Positions 9,272-18,154 of a DNA stretch of 31,190 nucleotides are shown here, piece after piece. Origin of the DNA: Acrasis kona (Eukaryota > Heterolobosea > Eutetramitea > Acrasida > Acrasidae); the NCBI GenBank assembly GCA_026419775.2, contig JAOPGA020001151.1:1-31190 (forward strand). The letters run 5' to 3'. A program made the position numbers and the translations under genes. The stretch's first letter is position 1; every line of letters begins with the position of its first letter. Below the pieces are notes generated by a model, which was given only the letters and a program-made list of their open reading frames with translations, was not told the origin of the DNA and searched no databases.

Positions 9272-10033
9272 ATGAGAATTCTTGTTGGAGTCAAGAGAGT
9301 TATAGATTATGCTGTTAGCATTCGCGTCAAACCAGATTTTTCTGGCGTGGTTAAAGATAATGTTAAAATGAGTATGAATCCATTTGACGAGATCGCTTTG
9401 GAAGCAGGTGTCAAGCTCAAAGAAGCTGGCGTAGCAACAGAAATAGTATCTGTATCTATCGGACCAGAAAAATCAGTGGACATTTTGAGGACGGCACTTG
9501 CCAAAGGATCAGATCGTGCTATTCACATTCAACATGACGAGAATGTTGAGGTAGAACCTTTGGCAGTCGCAAAACTTTTAAAGAAAGTGGTCGAAAAAGA
9601 GCAACCACAGATGGTGCTTCTTGGAAAACAAGCCATAGACGACGACGCATGTCAAACACCTCAAATCCTCTCGTCGTTACTCAAGTGGCAACAAGCGACA
9701 TTTGCAAGTAAAATAGATGTCAGTGAAGACAAGAGTACTGCGGAGGTAACACGTGAGGTTGACGGAGGTTTGGAAACATTAAAAATTAAACTACCTGCTG
9801 TCGTAAGTTGCGATTTGAGATTAAACGAACCACGGTTTGCAAATCTAAAGGCCATCATGGCTGCAAAGAAGAAACCACTTGAAGTTTTAAAGATGGGCGA
9901 GATGGGCGTGGACACAGAAAACCGCATCAAAGTACTCAAAGTAACAGAACCACAAAAGCGTCAAGGAGGCGGTAAAGTTGCAGATGTTAATGAGCTGTAT
10001 GACAAATTGAAGAACGAGGCTAAATTATTGTAA
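9272..10033 (+). CDS. ETFB: Electron transfer flavoprotein beta subunit
   Basis: 253 residues, the usual ETF-beta length, with no intron. It opens MRILVGVKRVIDYAV with the RVKPD and SMNPFDEIALEA blocks. Later come the family signature LLGKQAIDDDACQT (residues about 115-128), EVDGGLETLKIKLPAVVSCDLRLNEPR and AAKKKPLEV. It pairs with ETF-alpha, carries AMP, and passes electrons from mitochondrial acyl-CoA and amino-acid dehydrogenases to ETF-ubiquinone oxidoreductase. As in human ETF-beta, there is no cleavable presequence; the targeting signal is internal to the N-terminus. The stop TAA is followed by TAAA, so AATAAA overlaps it by two bases. It is intact. Confidence 0.97.
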   Translation: MRILVGVKRVIDYAVSIRVKPDFSGVVKDNVKMSMNPFDEIALEAGVKLKEAGVATEIVSVSIGPEKSVDILRTALAKGSDRAIHIQHDENVEVEPLAVAKLLKKVVEKEQPQMVLLGKQAIDDDACQTPQILSSLLKWQQATFASKIDVSEDKSTAEVTREVDGGLETLKIKLPAVVSCDLRLNEPRFANLKAIMAAKKKPLEVLKMGEMGVDTENRIKVLKVTEPQKRQGGGKVADVNELYDKLKNEAKLL

Positions 10034-10522
10034 TAAATTTTATTATTAATAGAAATGATAGCTGTACTTGAGTTATTGTTGCATTACCTCTCAATCTCCT
10101 ATGCGACAAGTTCCACAATGAGACCGAGTCGGTAAAAGTTACCTTGAGTGACCTCATCAAATAAATTATGGAATTCACGCGTATATGTCTTAAAAATCAA
10201 AAACGAGACTCTCTAGTACATTATAGAATTTACTGGAGAGTCAGAGCAAGTCAATAAAAGATGTATCATTTGTAAAGAAAATTATGGCTGAGGGATCAGC
10301 ATCATGGACTCCATTGGTAAGGGTGCTAAGTTTAATATTAAAATAAAAGAAGTTCTTCAATTAGTTTTTATCTAAATCAAGAGGTTATTGATTAGCATAT
10401 CATAATTCGCCGTACTTGACACAACAATTGATGTTCGATTTTGATTAAAAGTCAACCATGCCAGATGTAAAAATAAATGTTGTAAGAGAATTTCAGCGCC
10501 GACACCGCATAACTCCGCGATC
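10034..10522. other. Intergenic, promoter region of the glutathione transferase
   Basis: No supported gene. Short frames begin at 10285 (11 plausible codons, then a GTAAGG that could be a splice donor) and at 10458. The latter is a 27-codon frame ending at 10541, so it overlaps the first ATG of the glutathione transferase and could act as an upstream ORF. Confidence 0.4.
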
Positions 10523-11290
10523 ATGCTCTCGAGGATTATAAAGTCAAACAAAATATTATTCACTAAAAATATAAGAACAATGTCAAGCAAACCAATCGAT
10601 CTATACACACTACCCTTCTACAATGGTGGACCTAACGGCATAAAGGCAAGCATCGCCCTTGAGGAACTGGGGTTGGAATACAAAACCCACTCCATCGACA
10701 TTTCTAAGAACGAACAGTTCGCCCCTGAATTCTTGAAGATTAGTCCCAACAACAAGATTCCAGCCATTGTTGATCATGATGGTCCAGGAGGAAAGGAGCT
10801 ACCTTTGTTTGAATCTGGTGCAATTTTAGTTTATCTGGCTGAGAAAACTGGAAAGCTTCTTTCCCAAGACCCTGTTGAGAAATACCAAATTTTGCAATGG
10901 GTCTTTTGGCAAGTCGGAGGTTTAGGACCTGTAAGTATAAGAGGTGTTATTCTAACAATTAACTTTACTTAGATGGTCGGACAAGCTAATCATTTCGTAG
11001 TGTACGCTAAAGAGGATGTCCCATATGCCAAGAAGAGGTACACCGAGGAAGCCTCCCGTTTGTTTGGAGTACTTGACAAACAGATTGGAGACAAGAACTT
11101 TATTGTCGGTAACGAACTAACCATAGCAGACATTGCCTCTTTTGGTTGGGCACACATGACATTCCTCAACCCTAAATACCAAGAATATTTCAAGAAGGCT
11201 GACTACCCAAACGTTCAAAGATGGTTGAATACACTAAATGAGAGACCAGCTTTCAAGAAGGCCCAACCTAATGAATATTTTAAAAACTAA
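10523..11290 (+). CDS. YfcG/Ure2-like (nu-class) glutathione transferase, probably mitochondrial
   Basis: Exons 10523-10930 and 10973-11290 around a 42-nt intron (GTAAGT...TTAG) encode 241 residues. The N-terminal thioredoxin-fold domain has the PNGIKASIALEELGLEY, ISKNEQFAPEFLKISPNNKIPAIVD and LFESGAILVYLAEKTG blocks typical of bacterial YfcG. Family members bind glutathione through backbone, Thr and Asn rather than a catalytic Tyr or Ser, and reduce disulfides. The helical C-terminal domain includes QWVFWQVGGLGP...GQANHF. A basic, hydroxylated leader of about 20 residues precedes a second ATG at 10580, so a mitochondrial form from 10523 and a cytosolic form from 10580 are plausible. The stop overlaps AATAAA. 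Family identity is near certain; substrate unknown. Confidence 0.93.
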
Positions 11291-11354
11291 ATAAAAACTC
11301 TGTGCGTAAAATTGATCAGATCTTTATTAGTCAACACTTTTTTGTTACAAAAAG

Positions 11355-12299
11355 ATGCCACTTGAACGATACAACGTGAACATTTTAGCAGAAGGATGGA
11401 AAAATATTCATTATTCAGAACATTTCTGGTCCGGTGAAGATAGCCCAAAATCATGTATTATATGGTTAGTTTTGAACTGATAACTGATAATTAACAGCAA
11501 CAGTCTACACGGCTCGTATCAAACATGTCACACATGGGATGACTTTTCTGATCAACTATTTGAAAGAACAAAGAGCTATAGATTAATCTGTCCTGATTTA
11601 AGAGGTCACGGCGACAGCGACCATTTCGAAACATATAATCTTGAGGATTACGTGCAAGACTTGGTCGAACTCATAAAATGTATCTCAAATACATATGGTG
11701 GTGAGGAAATTATCATTATTGGTATGAGTCTGGGTGGACTCGTCACACTGAGCTCTCTTATTGGCGAGCTACAAGTATGCCCAACCCACATTGTTATTGT
11801 AGATATCACTCCAGACCAACTACAAACTGGTGCAGAGTCAATTCAAGCCGCCGTCAAAGAAAGCCAAATTCTTGACTCATTCGAAGCATTTGTAGAATGG
11901 GCACACAAGTACAACCCTAATCGCTCAATAGAATCATTGAAGTCTCGACTCGAGCACAGCCTTAAGCAACTGCCTGATGGAAAATGGACTTGGAAGTATG
12001 ACCCTAAAATCAGTGTATCACGCACAGGTACTCAAGGAGAAATATTGAAGAATAACATGTGGCAAAAACTACACAAAATTAGTACAAAAACAAAAAATGT
12101 GTTAATCCTGAGAGGAGAGTTGAGTCAAATTGCACAAGAAGAATCCTTTGTTCGTATGAAGAATATTCTAGATGGTGCAGGTTGTAATGTACAGGTTAAA
12201 ACAATAAACAATGCTGGTCATTCGATACAGGGAGATAATCCGGTTGAGTTCACTAATCAAGTATTACAATTTATTACAGAAAGAAGATCAAGAATCTAA
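11355..12299 (+). CDS. Alpha/beta-hydrolase
   Basis: Exon 1 (11355-11464) joins exon 2 (11498-12299) over a 33-nt intron, the smallest firmly placed here, giving 303 residues. Visible elements are the oxyanion LHGS, DLRGHGDS after strand 4, the nucleophile elbow GMSLGG and, near the C-terminus, ILRGELS then NNAGHSIQGDNP with the catalytic His. The general acid is not where I expected it: the RGE.S stretch reads SQI and lacks the usual Asp, so it may lie on another strand or be Glu. No signal peptide, so probably cytosolic. Close bacterial relatives are simple esterases or lactonases; substrate unknown. There is no clear AATAAA right after the stop. The gene is intact. Confidence 0.88.
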
Positions 12300-12348
12300 A
12301 CAAACATTGGAATCCATGCTATATATAATCGCCAGACTTCAAGAATAA

Positions 12349-13075
12349 TAGGGCTCGGCATAAATAAGGATTATTTTCGAATTATTCGAATAAATAATTA
12401 TCCGTATTTGTTATTTATTTGATTATTTTGTAATGGTTAAATTCGGATAATATTTGAATTATTTATAAATAACTAACAAATAATGTCAGACCCACGACGC
12501 AATAAGAGACTATATATATATTTGAAAATAGTGATAATGAGGACGAATCGCAAGAGGTACATCCAGAGCAACCAGATCCTGAAATGCTAATGTGAATACA
12601 AACAAAGGCAATATGAGAAGCTGCGTCCGACAGCATCATGAAAGTTTCAAAACGAGTAACGGTGAAGAGAGGATTAAGTGTTTGCACTGGAACTGGACTG
12701 CTAAACTTGATACTCCAACTGGAAATATAGCACGTCACTATTTTTGAAGCACAAATTAGAAAAGGACTCAAAAGAGCGCCCAGAACCATTGAATAGAGAA
12801 CAACTATTCAGAACAGATATTGTTCGTCATGTGGTTGAGAACAACCTCCCATTTACACATGTTGAGTCTCCCTCTTTTAGGACTATGATGCACAATGCAG
12901 GAGCCGATTATGCTGCTATTAGTGCCACTACTGTTAAAAGATCCAAGAGTTTCTTAAAAGTAGGGAGGTATTGAAAAACCTACTTGCGACAACTTGTATA
13001 ACTATTGCCCTCTGTCTTAATGCTTGGACTAGTGAGAATTTAATGGGTTTTATAGGAATTAAAGGTTTCTAGATA
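12349..13075 (+). pseudogene. hAT-family (BED-finger) DNA transposon relic
   Basis: A candidate left terminal repeat begins at 12349 (TAGGGCTCGGCATAAATAAGG) and runs into AT-rich self-complementary sequence with repeated ATTCGAATA, a look familiar from BED-type hAT ends. Coding remains follow. A zf-BED-like segment (IKCLHWNWTAKLDTPTGNIARHYF) has one Cys of the C-x2-C replaced by Trp; then ENNLPFTHVESPSFRTMM, typical of hAT transposases, and EVLKNLLATT...LNAWTSENLMGF, matching the LT.D.WTS block with Asp replaced by Asn. At least two frameshifts separate these pieces and the C-terminal dimerisation domain is missing. It is dead. No right terminal repeat was identified. Confidence 0.7.
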
Positions 13076-13082
13076 GGTCCAG

Positions 13083-13457
13083 ATTTTAATCAACACCAAA
13101 TGCCCGAGGTGTTGTTTGCAACATGAGGACCAATCCCATGTTCTTCTAAATTGTCGCAAAAATTTGCCATACACATATGACGCAATGCGATCAATTAATG
13201 AACTGATTCGCAGCAATTTGCTGCCAGGTTCACTTATAAAGGGCTCATTTAAATTCTGGGGTCTTCCATTTACACTGTACCAGAGTGGTTTTGATTTTGA
13301 CGAACATCCTATGACTGACAAGCGTAAAGCTACTATTTATGCTAGTCTACTTGGTTACACTAGTATGGATGTAGTTAAGCGTTTTTCTAGTAAGATACCA
13401 GTCAAAAAGCCACTCCAAGTGTTGAGGAAGATATCAACAATCTTGATGGATTCTTAG
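13083..13457 (+). pseudogene. LINE-like C-terminal zinc-finger tail, 5'-truncated
   Basis: The open frame holds KCPRCCLQHEDQSHVLLNC, a C-x2-C-x(n)-H-x4-C knuckle of the kind at the C-terminus of non-LTR retrotransposon reverse transcriptases. About 95 further residues end at TAG 13455-13457, followed at once by AATAAATAAA. No reverse transcriptase core precedes it; the hAT relic does. It has no ATG near its start, so it is unlikely to be a free-standing gene. The only TAG-terminated frame among recognised units in the window is this one. The alternative is a short host gene with a zinc knuckle. Confidence 0.5.
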
Positions 13458-13518
13458 AATAAATAAAAATCTATCTTTAAGCAGATTGTACAATATCATA
13501 TCCTGTCGTGATCGTAAA

Positions 13519-13614
13519 TTCCACAAATGTTGGTTTCCTCTGTCGCAACTGAGAATCTTCGACCATCCACTCATTGACAAGAGAGAATCTCAACTGATCA
13601 CATCTCTTTATTAA
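13519..13614 (+). pseudogene. Second, diverged copy of the same tail
   Basis: Thirty-one codons ending TAA encode a segment whose FDHPLIDKRESQL stretch aligns with FDEHPMTDKRKAT inside the previous feature. Each is preceded by a GLPF/WFPL-like block and followed by a LY or LLGY stretch. So two diverged copies of the same protein tail lie head to tail about 200 bp apart. The copy is short and has no start codon. Confidence 0.4.
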
Positions 13615-13738
13615 TAAATATTCGATAATAAACCCGTCGGTTTAGGGTTGTAATGTGATCGGTTTGTTTTTGAGAATAAAAAGAGATCTCGGGAGTGCGA
13701 GTATTTTTATCGCGAAAAGAAAATCAAGCACACCAACA

Positions 13739-13954
13739 ATGTTTAAGGCACTGAAGAAGGTCAGTATCAGTTTCGGTACCAGACCATTTTCTAAGTCTTC
13801 ATTAAGGATGTATCAAACCACAGCTAGTAATTCGATGGCAAGAGAGTCAGAACTAAGAATCACATTATCGAATAATGACAACGACACCCCAAGATGTTAT
13901 ACCATGACAGAGCTTGGACTAGTTGAGGTGATTGTAGACAAAGAGCAAATCTAA
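13739..13954 (+). CDS. Small protein with mitochondrial-type presequence
   Basis: ATG at 13739, in an AACA context, opens a 71-residue frame. Residues 1-32 are rich in Lys, Arg, Ser and Phe and lack acids (MFKALKKVSISFGTRPFSKSS), as in a matrix-targeting presequence. The rest is hydrophilic and ends TMTELGLVEVIVDKEQI. I do not recognise the mature part. It is compact and has no visible intron. The next gene starts 149 bp downstream. A small mitochondrial complex subunit is one guess, with no motif to prove it. Confidence 0.5.
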   Translation: MFKALKKVSISFGTRPFSKSSLRMYQTTASNSMARESELRITLSNNDNDTPRCYTMTELGLVEVIVDKEQI

Positions 13955-14102
13955 TGTAAAGCAGGCATAAATTTGTCTTCAAATTCTTTTCAATAAATAA
14001 CCCTTCGTTAAAATACTGTTATTGATTGTGGGATATTGAACTCGTTTGTTGGGAAGGATAACATGAGAACGAACATCGCCACAATGTAAAGCTATTAATG
14101 AG

Positions 14103-15612
14103 ATGATGCTAATAATATTACAACTCCAAAACATGTGCTTGTTGGTTTGGTTGGCTGTTTTGGTCACTTTCACAAAGGCACACAACAATGTAGACTTGTG
14201 CAGTAGGAGTCTGACCGATAACTACAACGATCCTTTTATTTTCACAGAACTACAACATCAGATTCTTAAGGGTTATTGTCCAGGGAGGCTTGGATGGGCT
14301 GCACTCCAACAAATTCAAACGACTGGATATGGTCCTTACGGAAATGTTTTTGTGAAATCATTCACAGCAGGAAATGAGAGTAAACTTTATTTACAGGTAA
14401 ATCACATACACATTGTTTTTTTTAACTTTGAAGGAGGTATATAGAACTGAGATATTACAGAATTTCAAATCTGACCACTGCCTATTACCTTGGGAAATAA
14501 ATTTAAACATTTCGATAACTAGTGCTACAAAGTCTTACCATACTTTCGACTATAAAAGCCCCTCAGAATTTTACTCATTTACTACGGATCAGAATCAAAA
14601 CTACATGTTTGAAATGGCTCCTTCTTTCATGAGAGCGAATTACAAATTAATAATTCAACAAAATTACAAAGAGGTAATTCACTCTACATTTTCTCATACC
14701 TTAAACGGAGGACAATACATCACCAGCATGATTTCGCCCTCAAGCATTAGCAGCGAGTCTACTAAAACCCAATATGCAGTCATGTCTTATAACATTCAAA
14801 ACTTTCATGGGAGCTGGAAATTGAGAATGAACATGATAAGATCAACAATTAGACAGTCAGATCCTGATGTTATTGGTTTTCAAGAAGTTCGTCTCGATGA
14901 GAGTAAAGAGGATCCTCACAAACACCAAGTGGACATTTTAAAGGAATTGTTGAGTGAATTAGGATATGCACATTATGCTTTCCAACCTGCAATGAGTTAT
15001 CTTGGGTTAGAACACTTCTACTTTGAATCCGCTAAAGCACACGAGGAGGGCGTCGCGATCTTTTCCAAACATCCCATCATCCACACAGAGTACATTTTAT
15101 TGAGTAGGAACATGTCAGACTCCTCGTCACACCAGAGAATATGCTTGTATGGAGATATTTTGCTGCCAAACAACATTCATCTTGGTTTCTATGTTACACA
15201 TTTATCCTTGTTAGATCACTCAAGAAGAGTCAACATTCAAGAGATTTTATCGTACACAAAGCAACATGTTTCGGATATAAAACTTTTGGTTGGAGATTAT
15301 AACAGCGAACCCGAAGAGCCTACAATTAGCACACTCTTTCAAAATGGATGGTTTGACTTACATAAACAATATTGTGACATTGAGTTGCGGGATAGTAGCG
15401 CATGCGTTTGTGAAGGTAGTGAGTGTGGTCCAAGTAATACATTTAGTACGGAAGGGAATTATAACAAACGTATTGATTACATTTATTCAGACAGAAGAGT
15501 CAAAGTGGGTTCGTTTAATGTGACCGGTGGTAATAGTGTGACTGATAGTGATGGTCAACAAATATTTCCTAGCGACCATTTTTGTATTGATGTGTCATTT
15601 TCGATTCTGTAA
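14103..15612 (+). CDS. Secreted endonuclease/exonuclease/phosphatase-fold enzyme
   Basis: Exons 14103-14396 and 14434-15612 around a 37-nt intron give 490 residues. Residues 1-27 are a signal peptide. Residues about 28-215 form an unrecognised Cys-containing extracellular region. The C-terminal EEP domain (about 220-490) shows MSYNIQNF, IGFQEVR (metal Glu), YVTHLSL (His), VGDYNSEPEEP (Asp/Asn), RIDYIY and SDHFCIDV (final Asp-His). All catalytic positions are present, so an Mg-dependent phosphodiesterase is expected: DNase I-like nuclease, sphingomyelinase or inositol phosphatase cannot be told apart by eye. A Cys-rich insert (CDIELRDSSACVCEGSEC) near the end fits a disulfide-bonded secreted enzyme. 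AATAAA overlaps the stop. Confidence 0.88.
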
Positions 15613-15650
15613 TAAATTAAGATTGTTTTCATGTTTGTAAGTTGTCAACC

Positions 15651-16847
15651 ATGTCCTCACAATTTATAAGACAAGCGTGCGGACGATGTGCTATTTTAAC
15701 ACTTTCGAAAAGAGTTAACAGTACACCAAAAGTCACAACTACATTCATTTCTCGTGGAATAATAAAACAGAATACGAAACAAAAAATAACTAACAACCCG
15801 AAATATGAACAAAAAAATGAGAAAAAAGATCTGCCACTCGAAGAGCAATTAGCAGTAGTTCCACCACACGAGCTGAAAATGTTTTTTACAACAGTGGTTC
15901 TCGCATTTTTTCTACTTTCCACCTTGTTAATTCACCCTATGGCCAAACAGTTTTTTGAAAGCCCTGCATTTTGGTTTATAACAATATCAATTATTCTACA
16001 GGTTGCACTCTCACAGACCCCTATCTTGCGCTTAAAACATTTTACAGCATCTTTTAGTGCATTAAAGAATGGAAGGATACACACCCTCGTTACTTCTGCC
16101 TTTGGGAGTGGGACTGAAACTTATACAGATAAATTTATTTTTGCTTTGTTTGCCTACCTAACTCTGAATCTTGAGGACACTCTTGGTGTTAAAAATTACT
16201 GCGGTATGCTGCTCACTACACAGGTGATTGTTGTTGCAATTCAATGTTTCCTTTGGGAGTTCGCATTTAGAAAAAAGAACGTATCAATCAATGGCTTGTC
16301 CGTCTTTTTAAATGCTTTGCTCATGTCATATGCATATTTCAATGCAGACAAAGTTTTGATAAATGTATTTGGCATTGACATTAACATTAAACTTCTCATG
16401 TTTGCTTATACATGCGGTGATTGGACTATAGGGCACCAGATTGCAAAAGTCGTTGCTTTTTTGTATTGCTTCCTGACAACATCAAACATGTTTGGGCCCT
16501 ACTTGGTTATATCTGGTGAACGACTCGAAGACGGGGGAATTAAAAATGCTGTGTTAAAACGCAATGATGTGATCATCAAGGGAGATTTTGATAAAAACTG
16601 TATGTGTTTGATTATTTAGTAAACATTAACCAGATTTGTAGATGAAGCTTTAGGACGTGTAACTTATGAGTATAAGAATGGAATCGTAGCAAACATTGAT
16701 AATAAGCACGCTCTCGTTATTTTACCAAACGGAGGCACGTGGACGTGTGAAACATTTATAGGACCAGACAGCGTTGGTATTTTTAAAGTGAGCGAGAACA
16801 ACGAACAAACCATTACATACAAAGAACTTTTATCAAAAAAACAATAA
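15651..16847 (+). CDS. Mitochondrial rhomboid-superfamily membrane protein, probable pseudoprotease
   Basis: Exons 15651-16599 and 16642-16847 across a 42-nt intron encode 384 residues. A basic presequence-like N-terminus (1-45) and a charged linker precede about six hydrophobic helices between residues 80 and 285. The segment RIHTLVTSAFGSG...NLEDTLG resembles the rhomboid/derlin block 'R.lTs.f...LE..G'. The usual Gly-x-Ser-Gly nucleophile site appears as INGLS and the later His region as IGHQIAKVVAF. The catalytic dyad is therefore not recognisable, although the two sites are in the right order. After the membrane part comes an approximately 70-residue beta-rich tail (GRVTYEYKNGIVANID...) that I do not recognise. 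The whole AATAAA spans the stop codon. An inactive derlin-like role in the mitochondrial membrane is inferred. Confidence 0.65.
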
Positions 16848-16876
16848 ATTCAATTCAAAACATTTTTATTTTACAT

Positions 16877-17749
16877 TTAATAACCTGGACGGTACATTCC
16901 GCCCATGTGAGAGGGTCCCATGAGATTTGGTCCCATGTTTCCTTGTGGATATATGGTCTGTCCCGGAACCATTGGTTGACTAGTTTGTGGATACATTTGT
17001 CCTGGCATCGACTGCTGGTAACCACCATTGTTCATTGGCATTTGATTTGGAACCTGATTGTATCCTCCCATTCTCATGTTTGAGCCGTATTGCTGTTGTT
17101 GCATTGGCATTGTTTGTTGCATTGGCATTGTTTGTTGCATGTACAGTTGTTGTTGTTGTTGTTGCATCTGTTGTGGTTGATTGTAGTGTTGCTGCTGATG
17201 CATCATTCGAGGTGCTACATGTTGTTGCATGGGAGGTACTGGCATGTGACAATTCATTTGCTGTTGAGGTTGAGGTTGACCGTATGATTGTGTTTGACCA
17301 CATTGCATTCCGCTGCTGGGTGCACCAAAGTCAAATGTTGTGAGGGTCAAGTGAATTCTTGTTCTTGGTTGCTTCTCTAGTGGTACCCACAGGTCCTTTG
17401 CGACACCTCTTACGAGACCAGAGATTGGTACATCTGCATGTCCGATCTCATCGTCTCTGGTGAATGTGTCCTTATCATATACTTCAATCTTTAAAATGTC
17501 AAGATCTGGATTGCAAACGGAGAATGTAAATTGTTGTTCCCATCTTGGATTTGAATTGTTGTTGACGTGCTTTGATTTGTGTTTGACTCCGTTCATGGTC
17601 AACACACAGTAGGGGTCTGATTTACTTAAAACGTCTTTGCTAGGTATGTTATTCCCTTCTATTAGACGAACTACTACGCTACCAATCACTGGCTGGCGCT
17701 GGGCGAACGCATTTTGTCCGATATTCTTTACTTTGTCGATTATATTCAT
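16877..17749 (-). CDS. C2-domain protein with Q/M/P-rich tail
   Basis: Single exon, 290 residues, ATG at 17749. A short basic helix (1-16) leads into one C2 domain (about 20-135). Asp residues in LSKSDPYCVL and in YDKDTFTRDDEIG sit in the two calcium-binding loops, so calcium-dependent membrane binding is likely. Residues from about 143 are low complexity: Gln, Met, Pro, Gly and Tyr rich, with a tandem MQQTMP repeat and a run of six Gln. The architecture resembles small C2 proteins with proline/glutamine tails in amoebae and plants, which act in membrane trafficking or repair. The stop is followed about 10 nt later by AATAAA. The gene is intact, converging on the rhomboid-like gene, whose stop codon lies only 29 bp away. 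Confidence 0.88.
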   Translation of the reverse strand: MNIIDKVKNIGQNAFAQRQPVIGSVVVRLIEGNNIPSKDVLSKSDPYCVLTMNGVKHKSKHVNNNSNPRWEQQFTFSVCNPDLDILKIEVYDKDTFTRDDEIGHADVPISGLVRGVAKDLWVPLEKQPRTRIHLTLTTFDFGAPSSGMQCGQTQSYGQPQPQQQMNCHMPVPPMQQHVAPRMMHQQQHYNQPQQMQQQQQQLYMQQTMPMQQTMPMQQQQYGSNMRMGGYNQVPNQMPMNNGGYQQSMPGQMYPQTSQPMVPGQTIYPQGNMGPNLMGPSHMGGMYRPGY

Positions 17750-18154
17750 TTTTGTTTCTGGGACAGTGGTATTTGGTTTCCTTTTTATGTATCTAGAAAA
17801 TATTAATAGAAACTATTCTTAGAAATCAAATTGAGCATTCAAATCTTCGGGATTTTACTACATTTGAAGGTTGATTACAAAAATGCTATCCCGCAAACTA
17901 GTGAGTTATACGTGAACCAACAAAATTTAAAAAAGACATCATTACTAAAGTAAACTATGTGTGTGACGAGTACTAACATGCACGACGTATATAAATGCTA
18001 CCTTGAAACATGCTGTGAGCAGCTGATATAATTTTGCAACGCTAGTTGTGCTCTTTTGATGCTTTTTGTAACGGTACCCAACCAAAATCAAATTATGACA
18101 TGCCAACCAATTTACCCATGATATTGATTAATTTTTTAACAACAAATCAAAAAC
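17750..18154. promoter_or_regulatory. Divergent promoter region between C2 gene and amylase
   Basis: 405 bp between divergent starts. A TATAAA lies at about 17989-17994, within GTATATAAATGC and about 165 bp before the amylase ATG. The rest is AT-rich without a recognisable gene. Confidence 0.4.

Noticed and set aside
16987-17343. Long frames opposite and in other frames of the C2 gene tail
   Set aside because: They come from the Gln-rich low-complexity repeats read in other frames.
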